6,721 nucleotides of DNA from Oscillospiraceae bacterium (GTDB taxonomy: Bacteria; Bacillota; Clostridia; Oscillospirales; Ruminococcaceae): assembly GCA_031281115.1 (NCBI GenBank), contig JAITFV010000321.1, positions 1 through 6,721 of the forward strand, read 5' to 3'. The notes under the pieces were generated by a model. That model had not been told where the DNA came from. It did not search any database and was given only the letters and a program-made list of their open reading frames with translations. The translations under genes were made by a program, and so were the position numbers. Shown here in pieces: positions 1-4,560 of the stretch (its first letter is position 1; every line of letters starts with the position of its first letter).

Positions 1-20
1 TCCACAGTTTCAATTTAAAC

Positions 21-108
21 GGGTTTCCGCTGCGTGAGCGCAGCGGGCGCTGTCGCAACAGCGCAAGCCCCTTTAACTTAAAAAGCGAAACGCTTTTTAA
101 GTTAAAGG
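21..108. repeat. Compact multi-hairpin element (three-way junction plus 18-bp hairpin)
   Basis: This gene-free stretch folds almost completely. An outer stem (21-26 with 65-70, one G-U pair) encloses two hairpins with no unpaired junction bases: 27-34/39-46 (8 bp, loop TGAG) and 47-53/58-64 (7 bp, loop CGCA). It abuts, sharing base 70, a perfect 18-bp hairpin, 70-87/91-108, with loop AAA. The GC-rich half contrasts with the AT-rich surroundings. No run of U follows on either strand, so it is not a simple terminator. It could be a structured RNA, a REP/MITE-like palindromic repeat, or the end of a mobile element. The folding is seen directly; the role is unknown and the strand cannot be decided. 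Confidence 0.6.
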
Positions 109-114
109 ACTATA

Positions 115-155
115 TATAAAAATAACGCAAGGTAGCAGTTTCTACCTTGCGTTAT
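115..155 (-). terminator. Intrinsic terminator of the vapD-like operon
   Basis: A perfect 14-bp stem (122-135 with 142-155, 6-nt loop) lies 17 nt beyond the vapD-like stop codon. Read on the minus strand it runs into TTATTTTTATATAT, a normal U-tract. The core GCAAGG-T-AG resembles the HU terminator at 937-968. Confidence 0.85.
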
Positions 156-172
156 AGTTTGATTTAATTTGA

Positions 173-535
173 TTACCTGCGCGGTTTTGTATATGTGAGA
201 GTATCGGGTTTTCTTCCGGGAACATCCGCGTTTTTGTTAAACAAATGCGTGATGTCGTATGTTACGGGAACATCAGCGATTGTGCATACATTCATGCACT
301 TGTTGAGCCAAGAGTGCTTTTTTATCATTTTCCGAATAATTCTAACTGCTGTTGCTCTTTTCATCGGTAAAATCGAATGATAACCCGAACCCTGTTCATG
401 CTCAAATCCGTTTTCTTCTAAAAACTTGCACACATCATCGTAAGACTTACGCCAAGATGGTTTAGGATAATACTTTTCAAGAGCCTTAGTATCCATGTCA
501 AAATGAATACCTTGACGTATTTCTGTTTTATCCAT
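173..535 (-). CDS. VapD/Cas2-like endoribonuclease, putative toxin
   Basis: The 120-residue protein resembles the VapD family, small ferredoxin-fold ribonucleases related to Cas2 that act as toxins cutting RNA in the cytoplasm. Family features visible are an N-terminal beta strand with HFDMD (11-15), the usual catalytic-Asp position; KxYxxP followed by SYDD (31-34); a leucine helix, then GFEHEQGSGY (43-52), matching the family's GF-x-x-x-QGS-x-Y; and SWLNK (75-79), where VapD proteins carry a conserved Trp. The 20-residue basic C-terminal tail (98-120) is longer than in classical VapD, which ends near residue 95. The start at 535 is chosen over an ATG at 556 because AAGGA (543-547) sits 7 nt upstream. 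The gene overlaps the preceding gene by 8 bp, suggesting translational coupling. Toxin activity is inferred from the family and from this pairing. Confidence 0.72.
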   Translation of the reverse strand: MDKTEIRQGIHFDMDTKALEKYYPKPSWRKSYDDVCKFLEENGFEHEQGSGYHSILPMKRATAVRIIRKMIKKHSWLNKCMNVCTIADVPVTYDITHLFNKNADVPGRKPDTLTYTKPRR

Positions 536-848
536 TCTGCCGTCCTTGATACTCAAAAAAATTATCCATCAAGTTTTCTCTTTTGTCGCCCCAATCGAAA
601 ACACCATCAGCGATTGCCCCAAGAAGAGTCGGGTCATCACTCACTTCGCCGATAGCCGCGAACAATCTTCCGCAGTCTTTCGGGTCGCCGTTGTCGCTGT
701 ATATGCGCCGGTCTTCCCCGCGAACAAGGCAAGGCATATTATATTTTGAGAAAATTCCATCTGTTTCGGCACAAATATCAGCGAGATTGGCTGTCAAAGG
801 GTTGAAATAAATCTCTACCTTAAAGTTTTCTGTTGGCTTCATACTCAT
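528..848 (-). CDS. Small acidic protein, putative antitoxin of the VapD-like toxin
   Basis: The 106-residue protein is one I cannot place in a named domain family. It is acidic overall (many Asp/Glu, for example 27-31, 68-72 and 86-96), has no signal peptide or membrane segment, and reads as a soluble cytoplasmic protein with a beta strand near VEIYF (11-15). It is the first gene of a two-gene operon and its last 8 bp overlap the vapD-like start, the usual antitoxin-then-toxin layout; the role as a VapX-type antitoxin rests only on that. The start is set at 848 because GGCGG lies 8 nt upstream and a consensus promoter ends at 887; a GTG at 896 falls inside the -10 region and is rejected. A second ATG at 842 is possible. 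No DNA-binding motif is evident, so autoregulation cannot be claimed. Confidence 0.6.
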   Translation of the reverse strand: MSMKPTENFKVEIYFNPLTANLADICAETDGIFSKYNMPCLVRGEDRRIYSDNGDPKDCGRLFAAIGEVSDDPTLLGAIADGVFDWGDKRENLMDNFFEYQGRQNG

Positions 849-886
849 AGAGAATACCGCCTTTCGTTTGATTTGTTTATGAATAC

Positions 887-915
887 ATTCTACCACGCCA
901 CGTCCAAAATGTCAA
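887..915 (-). promoter_or_regulatory. Sigma-A promoter of the vapX/vapD-like operon
   Basis: A perfect -35 TTGACA (910-915) is followed by a 17-bp spacer and -10 TAGAAT (887-892) on the minus strand. Transcription should begin near 880, about 30 nt before the ATG at 848. Confidence 0.8.
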
Positions 916-924
916 GGGTTGATT

Positions 925-968
925 TCCCAAAATAACATAGCAAGGCAGAGTGATTTCTGCCTTGCTAT
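925..968 (-). terminator. Intrinsic terminator of the HU gene
   Basis: A perfect 12-bp stem (937-948 with 957-968, 8-nt loop) begins 12 nt after the HU stop codon and continues into TTATTTT on the minus strand. It separates HU from the downstream vapX/vapD-like promoter. Confidence 0.85.
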
Positions 969-980
969 ATGAAATTAATA

Positions 981-1334
981 TTACTTTTTCTTAGGTTTAG
1001 CGAGTGCTGCTTTTTTCACGGGAGCAGCTTTCTTTGCGGGTGTTGCTTTCTTCACTTTAGGATTAGCCACAGCGTCTTTTAAGCCCTTTCCTGCTTTAAA
1101 AGCGGGTACTTTTGACGCTTTGATTTTGATTTTTTCCTGTGTCTGCGGATTTACACCGGTTCTTGCGGCGCGGTCACGCACCTCGAAAGCCCCAAAGCCT
1201 ACCCATGTAACTTTTTCGCCCTTTTTAAGAGTTTCGGTGATGTTGTCAAAAACTGATACGATTGCGGCTTCTGCTGCTACTTTAGTAAGCCCTGTATCCT
1301 TTGCTACTGCTGAAATTAGGTCTGCTTTGTTCAT
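981..1334 (-). CDS. hup: HU-family nucleoid DNA-binding protein with Lys/Ala/Pro-rich C-terminal tail
   Basis: This is a histone-like HU protein of 117 residues, a homodimer that bends and compacts DNA in the nucleoid. The dimerisation helices are at 1-40 ([11 protein letters not shown]...), the saddle strand carries [14 protein letters not shown] (44-57), and the DNA-grasping arm has RTGVNPQT (59-66) with Pro63 at the tip that intercalates between bases, then [15 protein letters not shown] (75-89). The HU fold normally ends near residue 90; here residues 91-117 add a basic [15 protein letters not shown] tail, comparable in type to the tails of mycobacterial HupB or histone H1. The start at 1334 is preferred over an in-frame ATG at 1349, because the latter overlaps the GGAGGA Shine-Dalgarno (1342-1347), which is 7 nt from ATG 1334. 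It is monocistronic, with two promoters upstream and a terminator downstream. A second HU copy on a mobile element is possible. Confidence 0.95.
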   Translation of the reverse strand: MNKADLISAVAKDTGLTKVAAEAAIVSVFDNITETLKKGEKVTWVGFGAFEVRDRAARTGVNPQTQEKIKIKASKVPAFKAGKGLKDAVANPKVKKATPAKKAAPVKKAALAKPKKK

Positions 1335-1368
1335 TGAACCGTCCTCCATATAATGTGTTTATGTCCTA

Positions 1369-1397
1369 ATTATAACATAAGATAGTTGCCCCGTCAA
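1369..1397 (-). promoter_or_regulatory. Proximal HU promoter
   Basis: -35 TTGACG (1392-1397), a 17-bp spacer and a perfect -10 TATAAT (1369-1374) lie on the minus strand; the predicted start near 1361 gives a leader of about 27 nt before the HU ATG. The -35 and the whole spacer are contained in the inverted repeat at 1374-1409. Confidence 0.8.
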
Positions 1398-1409
1398 CTA
1401 TCTTATGTT
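1374..1409. repeat. Perfect 15-bp inverted repeat over the HU promoter
   Basis: The arms 1374-1388 and 1395-1409 are perfect reverse complements around a 6-nt centre. The repeat touches the last base of the -10 and covers the spacer and -35 of the proximal HU promoter, a position suited to an operator for a dimeric repressor. As RNA made from the distal promoter it would form a strong hairpin, but no U-tract follows it. Which reading is correct cannot be decided from sequence. Confidence 0.7.
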
Positions 1410-1410
1410 T

Positions 1411-1462
1411 CAACGTTCGCCCAGCCGTCCGCACCTTTGGTGCGGCTAACGGCGTGCGGTTG
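1411..1462 (-). other. Long imperfect GC-rich stem-loop in the HU upstream region
   Basis: Nested pairings are 1429-1435/1439-1445 (7 bp, loop TTT), 1424-1428/1449-1453, 1418-1420/1456-1458 and 1411-1414/1459-1462, with small bulges. The distal HU promoter ends at 1462, so a transcript from it would begin within this structure. It may protect or regulate the mRNA 5' end, or be a GC-rich palindromic repeat that inserted here; its base composition resembles the element at 21-64. Confidence 0.5.
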
Positions 1463-1489
1463 TTATACCACAAAATATCGGTTTGTCAA
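1462..1489 (-). promoter_or_regulatory. Distal promoter upstream of HU
   Basis: -35 TTGACA (1484-1489), a 16-bp spacer and -10 TATAAC (1462-1467) lie on the minus strand. The surrounding 14-mer AAACTGTTGACAAA is identical to the -35 region of the RNHCP promoter at 2280-2293, suggesting shared origin. Transcripts would cross two hairpins before reaching HU. Confidence 0.6.
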
Positions 1490-1497
1490 CAGTTTCC

Positions 1498-1534
1498 ATT
1501 AAAACAATCACCGCCATATAACTGACGGTGATTG
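1498..1534 (-). terminator. Intrinsic terminator of the RNHCP gene
   Basis: A 12-bp stem (1505-1516 with 1523-1534, one G-U pair, 6-nt loop) is followed on the minus strand by TTTTAAT. It lies about 45 nt past the RNHCP stop and just upstream of the distal HU promoter. Confidence 0.75.
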
Positions 1535-1578
1535 CAAAAATGCTGTGAGAAAGATTATAAATATGATTTTCTGCTACC

Positions 1579-1989
1579 TCAACCACCCATCAAATCGGTA
1601 AGTTCTTCAATTCTTTCTAATGGGAAAGGCGGGTTGCCGAGCGGTTTTAAGGCTATAGACATTAGTTTTAGAGGATTATCGTCAGCAGCACTACGGTTTG
1701 AACTTAAATGCCCGCAGATTCTGCAACGGTGGATTATTGCCCACTCTCCGTTTTTCCTCACCCAAACGCAAATTGCCTCCATTGCACCGCCGCAATCTGC
1801 TTCACGGTCGCCCGGTTCATTGTCTAAATGTTGACTTGAAAGGCAGTATGGGCAATGATTTCTATGTTCACTCCCCGCGCCGTGCGGCACGACAAGACGA
1901 TTGCATACTTTACAAGTAAAGCTGTCGTTACAAGCGTTGTTGCGATAATAACCTTTATCATATTTCTTTCTTTTATTTTCCCTGTTCAA
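1579..1989 (-). CDS. RNHCP-domain zinc-binding protein
   Basis: This 136-residue protein carries the RNHCP domain, named after its own motif. Three Cys pairs suggest zinc knuckles: C26-x-x-C29 in FTCKVC, C46-x-x-C49 in RNHCPYCLSSQHLD (43-56), and C89-x-x-C92 in HRCRICG (88-94), with C66 in DCGG and the conserved PGDR (59-62) between them. The N-terminus is basic (RENKRKKYDKG); residues 100-136 form a non-conserved tail. The family's function is not established, and I assign none; nucleic-acid or ribosome binding would fit the zinc knuckles but is a guess. The start is TTG at 1989, supported by AGGAGG (1997-2002) 7 nt upstream; no ATG is available near it. It is monocistronic, and its long leader with two short ORFs and a terminator suggests induction by slowed translation. 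Confidence 0.88.
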   Translation of the reverse strand: MNRENKRKKYDKGYYRNNACNDSFTCKVCNRLVVPHGAGSEHRNHCPYCLSSQHLDNEPGDREADCGGAMEAICVWVRKNGEWAIIHRCRICGHLSSNRSAADDNPLKLMSIALKPLGNPPFPLERIEELTDLMGG

Positions 1990-2030
1990 TGGTTTTCCTC
2001 CTGTAATCAGTTGTTAATAATTCAACTTTT

Positions 2031-2067
2031 CGGGAGGCAGGCGTCGTTAAAACGTACAAACCTCCCG
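2031..2067 (-). promoter_or_regulatory. Leader hairpin between leader ORF 2 and the RNHCP gene
   Basis: A perfect 7-bp stem (CGGGAGG 2061-2067 in minus-strand sense, with CCTCCCG 2031-2037) closes a 23-nt loop that contains the end of leader ORF 2. The 5' arm is coding sequence of codons 11-13 of that ORF. The CCTCC of the 3' arm is also complementary to the GGAGG of the RNHCP ribosome binding site at 1997-2001, so two exclusive pairings are possible. There is no U-tract. Confidence 0.6.
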
Positions 2068-2097
2068 GCTTGACGTTATTTGATTTGTTTTCTTCAT
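2047..2097 (-). CDS. Leader peptide ORF 2 upstream of RNHCP
   Basis: This 16-codon ORF encodes MKKTNQITSSREVCTF. It has a very strong Shine-Dalgarno, AAAGGAG (2105-2111), 7 nt before the ATG, better than most genes in the window, which argues that it is translated. It ends about 60 nt before the RNHCP start, and its 3' half is the 5' arm of the 2031-2067 hairpin. Position and spacing fit a regulatory leader peptide whose translation changes mRNA folding; I do not recognise the peptide. An ordinary short upstream ORF with no regulatory role remains possible. Confidence 0.6.
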   Translation of the reverse strand: MKKTNQITSSREVCTF

Positions 2098-2124
2098 ATA
2101 AAATCTCCTTTAATTATTTTTGAA

Positions 2125-2163
2125 CATAAAAATACCATATAAAGCAACCCCTGCTTTATACGG
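2125..2163 (-). terminator. Attenuator terminator in the RNHCP leader
   Basis: A 12-bp stem (2152-2163 with 2135-2146, one G-U pair, 5-nt loop) is followed on the minus strand by TATTTTTATG. It lies inside the transcribed leader, after leader ORF 1 and before leader ORF 2, so it would stop transcription before the gene unless read through. The segment AATACC (2187-2192, minus sense) just upstream can pair with GGTATT (2131-2136) at the stem base and U-tract, a weak candidate anti-terminator. Confidence 0.75.
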
Positions 2164-2196
2164 CAAGAAACAGTTACTCTACGTTCGGTATTCAGT

Positions 2197-2226
2197 TTAG
2201 ACCTCAATCACCTTAATAACAATCAC
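2197..2226 (-). CDS. Leader peptide ORF 1 upstream of RNHCP
   Basis: A nine-residue ORF, MIVIKVIEV with GTG start, follows AGAGAGGAG (2236-2244) at 9-nt spacing, close behind the promoter. Its stop is 33 nt before the attenuator stem, so a ribosome paused here could affect folding of the terminator. The strong ribosome binding site and position support it; the tiny length means it could be chance. An alternative TTG start at 2235 abuts the ribosome binding site and is unlikely. Confidence 0.45.
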   Translation of the reverse strand: MIVIKVIEV

Positions 2227-2258
2227 AAATTTCAACTCCTCTCTGATAATATGCCTAT

Positions 2259-2287
2259 ATAATAACATGGAATTTCTGATTTGTCAA
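2259..2287 (-). promoter_or_regulatory. Promoter of the RNHCP leader/gene
   Basis: A perfect -35 TTGACA (2282-2287), a 17-bp spacer and -10 TATTAT (2259-2264) lie on the minus strand. Transcription should start near 2252, giving a leader of about 260 nt before the TTG at 1989. Confidence 0.8.
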
Positions 2288-2328
2288 CAGTTTACAGGGT
2301 TTTTTAGGCTAATACTGCTCCCAGAGCT

Positions 2329-2535
2329 TCATTTATTTATGCTCCCGACTCTGACAGGATGGAAGCCGTCTGCAAGCTCGGCGATTTTCGGGTGATGGCA
2401 AGTGGTTAATGCAGTGTGCTTACCGTCAGGGGAATAAATCCTGCTTGATAAACTCGGTTGCAGACCGTCTGTTCCGTTTCTGCCGGATTTACTGTTTAAG
2501 CATAACGGCTCTGCGACCATGCTACGTTGCTTTTT
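2329..2535 (-). pseudogene. Fragment of a phage-type DNA cytosine methyltransferase
   Basis: About 67 residues read in frame from the tail-sheath fragment upstream of them. The text VAEPLCLNSKSGRNG, then QPSLSSRIYSPDGKHTALTT and later HPVRVGSINK resembles the variable C-terminal part of phage cytosine-5 methyltransferases, where phrases like RIYSPDGK and PVRIGTI recur. Catalytic motifs (PCQ, ENV) are absent, so this is a dead piece of a gene normally several hundred residues long. The reading ends at a TGA where family similarity would be expected to continue, so both ends are truncated. The assignment is from remembered family phrases and is moderate. Confidence 0.5.
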
Positions 2536-2799
2536 ATTACAATAACTAAGCATACCGGCGAGCATTTTACTCTCAGCATCAAAAGCTGTGAAGCCAATTT
2601 TTTCCATGCTTGCGCCGTCGATTAAATCAGTGCTGTAAATGTCAATTAATTCTCCCCGCGCTCCCCACGACAAAGGCAAAGGAATTGTTCCGATTCCTCT
2701 TTCTCCCGCCGGAGTAGGCGCACGGTCAACTGCTTTGAAATTGATATATGCGCCGGGGCGCGTTTTGTTTTGGCTGCGCCATTGTCCACCTGCTCCCAT
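2536..2799 (-). pseudogene. N-terminal fragment of a contractile phage tail sheath protein (XkdK-like)
   Basis: The first ~88 residues match the start of PBSX XkdK-type sheath proteins, which polymerise around the tail tube and contract on infection: AGGQWRSQNKTRPGAYINF, then GERGIGTIPLPLSWG, then SMEKIGF and KMLAGMLSYC. The full protein is about 350-470 residues, so over three quarters is missing. Near 2535 the frame passes without a stop into methyltransferase-like sequence, giving one chimeric ORF. The start at 2799 (MGAGGQW) is chosen because sheath proteins start just before this motif and AGGA lies 11 nt upstream; an in-frame ATG at 2832 adds residues foreign to the family. It follows the tail terminator gene as in PBSX. 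Confidence 0.78.
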
Positions 2800-2835
2800 T
2801 TTATACCAAGTCCTTTCCGCACAAATGTGCAATTA

Positions 2836-2852
2836 AAAGGGGATTATATCCC
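2836..2852 (-). other. Small hairpin between tail terminator and sheath genes
   Basis: A 5-bp stem (2840-2844 with 2848-2852) is followed by CTTTTAATT on the minus strand. It resembles a weak intrinsic terminator in the 89-nt gap between phage genes; the stem is too short for certainty. Confidence 0.3.
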
Positions 2853-2888
2853 GATTAATTTATTTTTATTTTTAGGTTCAAAAACTTC

Positions 2889-3338
2889 CTATGTTTCAAT
2901 TATAAGATTTGTCGCGAGCGACATTTGTTTGATTTCTTCCATCCGTGCCTTTGTTATCTGAACACGGATATTGCAAAAGTATTGAAGAACGCCGTCAATT
3001 TTTTCATAACGCGGGTTGATTATTCTTACAGGTATGTTATCCCACATAATTGTGTTGAATTCCGTGAGCATTTTCAGAGCAACGCCGTCCAACGCTTCTT
3101 GAATTGTAGACATTGTTGTTGGGTCGGAAACGTGCCTATAGCGAATATTTACTAAGTATTGCATCCACCAGTATCCTTTGCGCTCCTCATCGGATTGCAA
3201 AGCAAGTTGTAAAACAAAGAAATGTGGGAAACGCAGATTTGTAATTTGTTCCTTATACCATGTAACTCCGGGAAACACCCGCATTATTTGCTGACCTAAA
3301 GCAGATTTTACGCTTTCTCCGACAATTTCATACGCCAT
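2889..3338 (-). CDS. Phage tail terminator-like protein (XkdJ/YqbJ-like, DUF6838)
   Basis: This 149-residue protein resembles the small tail-completion proteins encoded between the gp10-like gene and the sheath in PBSX-like phages; they cap the growing tail tube and join it to the head. Family-like features are the N-terminal helix with FPGVTWYKEQI (22-32), the strand FPHFFVLQL (37-45), a central YLVNIRYRH (61-69) and the C-terminal beta strand QYFCNIRVQI (119-128). It starts immediately after the stop of the upstream gp10-like gene (no gap), with AAAGGGG 8-9 nt before the ATG. The ORF is intact, but flanking phage genes are broken, so it is probably a relic. Assignment rests on gene order as much as on sequence. 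Confidence 0.65.
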   Translation of the reverse strand: MAYEIVGESVKSALGQQIMRVFPGVTWYKEQITNLRFPHFFVLQLALQSDEERKGYWWMQYLVNIRYRHVSDPTTMSTIQEALDGVALKMLTEFNTIMWDNIPVRIINPRYEKIDGVLQYFCNIRVQITKARMEEIKQMSLATNLIIET

Positions 3339-3875
3339 TTATCCGACCCCTTTACTTTTCATAAACTCCAAAAATGCTTTATTATATCGCGCAGGGATTT
3401 GTCGCATTATCTCGTCAATCGAAATTGTGAGCATAAACCAACCATTAACCCAGCCGGCACCGCCTCGCGTCTGATGTCCGAATTCAACATGAGAAGAATA
3501 TTCCATCAAATTAAATATTTCGACAACAAGCATTGTTTGCTTTTGTTCTATAGCTTGTTCTGCGGAAATAGGTGTCGCTGTTATTTCAGGTCTTCCTCGT
3601 GATTCCCATTCTTCACGAGTCCATCCGCGAGAGCCGCCGGCTAATTGTTCAAATCGTACCGAACCAATACCCCATGCGTTTAATAACGCTCCCACACCGC
3701 GATATGCATCTCCGCGCCCTGCTTGAATTTGTGCTTGACGTTCTTTTGTTTTTGTTATTATCCGTTCTGCCATTTCGAGCAAGAATAATTTCAAAAATTC
3801 ATCGAAGCCATCAACTGCTTTATGCCAATCTTCAATAAATTTAATGGTGCCGGAAAAATCAAACTCGCTTTTCAT
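3339..3875 (-). CDS. HK97 gp10-like phage protein (XkdI-like head-tail joining protein)
   Basis: The 178-residue protein matches the HK97 gp10 family, which act at the head-tail junction or tail completion of phage particles. The hallmark is the C-terminal YSSHVEFGHQTRGG (126-139) followed by the WFMLTISIDEI strand/helix (146-156); the N-terminal half is helical (FLKLFLLEMAERIITKTKERQAQ, 27-49), as usual. Length is at the upper end of the family. Its ATG overlaps the stop of the upstream connector gene by 4 bp (ATGA, 3872-3875), and its stop touches the next ATG, so it belongs to a tight late operon in XkdH-I-J-K order. The ORF is intact, but no phage promoter or other late genes are seen, so expression is doubtful. 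Confidence 0.8.
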   Translation of the reverse strand: MKSEFDFSGTIKFIEDWHKAVDGFDEFLKLFLLEMAERIITKTKERQAQIQAGRGDAYRGVGALLNAWGIGSVRFEQLAGGSRGWTREEWESRGRPEITATPISAEQAIEQKQTMLVVEIFNLMEYSSHVEFGHQTRGGAGWVNGWFMLTISIDEIMRQIPARYNKAFLEFMKSKGVG

Positions 3876-4224
3876 ACATTTTTCCTCATCGCCATTTGTA
3901 CGGATTTTCGGGCTTGTTGAACTGTAGGGAAACCAACTCGACCTTTGTAAGTTTCGAGAATCTCTCCCGCATTATCGCATTTATGAGCATAAACATAATC
4001 ATTGTTTTGGATATCAACTTCTTCATCCATGTGGATAGTCATGCTCACAATAATGGGAGCGGTATCTACTCGTGCAGGGTCCGGGTTATCGCTTGTATTA
4101 AAATCAATATGACAAGCGACACCGATATAAATAGGTTCTTCGGGGCGGGTTTGCCCGGTTAAGTAGAGCCATCGGGATTGGTAATCTCCATTTCACGACC
4201 GATGTCGATTTTATCTGAATCCAT
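3872..4224 (-). pseudogene. Phage head-tail connector-like gene, frameshifted and possibly 5'-truncated
   Basis: Two minus-strand frames join into one plausible protein. Frame one starts MDSDKIDIGREMEITNPDGS (ATG at 4224) and hits TAA at 4159-4161; the other frame takes over at about 4165 with YLTGQTRPEEPIYIGVACHI and runs, rich in Asp/Glu and beta strands (MTIHMDEEVDIQNNDYVYAHK), to KSVQMAMRKNV and the TGA at 3872. A single deleted base near 4165 restores 117 residues; the second frame has no start of its own before mid-gene. Position directly before the gp10-like gene and content fit an XkdH-like head closure/connector protein. The 5' end abuts a foreign helicase fragment at about 4225-4228, so upstream sequence may be lost. 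The phage origin is likely, the family is inferred from order. Confidence 0.55.
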
Positions 4225-4227
4225 GAT

Positions 4228-4545
4228 TTTTTCTGTGATTTTTCCGTGCCGAATCAAAGGAAAAGCGACAAAAGTTTTAATGTATATGACGATATTCGTG
4301 AGAAGTTAGTCAAAAAAGGCATATCCCGTGATGAAATCGTGTTTATTCACGAAGCTAATACCGAAGAAAAGAGAGCCAAATTATTCGAGAAAATGCGTAG
4401 CGGCGAGGTTAGAGTGCTGTTAGGCAGTACCGAAAAAATGGGAACCGGGGTAAATGTTCAAAAGCGGTTGATTGCGTTGCATGATTTAGATGCCCCGTGG
4501 CGACCGTCTGAAGTAGGACAGACTTTAAGGACACTGGCGAGATGA
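4228..4545 (+). pseudogene. Internal fragment of a conjugative-element SNF2-type helicase
   Basis: About 95 residues of the C-terminal helicase lobe of the very large SNF2/DEAD-box helicases (often fused to methyltransferase domains) on Clostridia conjugative elements. Recognisable parts are FCDFS (from 4231), SFNVYDDIREKL, DEIVFIHEANTEEKRAKLFEKM, and motif V region RVLLGSTEKMGTGVNVQ followed by LIALHDLDAPWRPS. Motif VI (QR-x-GR-x-x-RQGN) should follow but is replaced after PWRPSE at about 4508, and a TGA comes at 4543. No ATPase motifs I/II are present. The fragment is the only plus-strand coding relic and faces the phage block head-on. In another frame, 4512-4574 encodes a short open tail ending MTVDYIEKAR-stop, perhaps a remnant of another or the same gene. 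There is no ribosome binding site. Confidence 0.8.
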
Positions 4546-4560
4546 CTGTTGATTACATAG

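Noticed and set aside
173..535. The VapD-like gene as a CRISPR Cas2
   Set aside because: No Cas1, other cas gene or repeat array is nearby, and the GF-QGS-Y pattern and Trp fit VapD; the fold is shared.
849..896. Longer N-terminus of the antitoxin candidate from a GTG at 896
   Set aside because: The GTG lies just upstream of the -10 hexamer and the predicted transcription start is downstream of it.
1374..1409. The palindrome as an intrinsic terminator
   Set aside because: Stem is strong but no U-tract follows on the minus strand, and it lies over a promoter; kept as an operator/repeat instead.
1532..1834. Plus-strand 100-codon reading frame opposite the RNHCP gene
   Set aside because: It is antisense to a gene with clear RNHCP motifs, ribosome binding site and terminator; its translation has no recognisable features.
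3896..4162. Plus-strand 88-codon reading frame in the phage block
   Set aside because: It mirrors the minus-strand connector gene, which makes a sensible acidic protein and overlaps the gp10-like start in the usual ATGA way.
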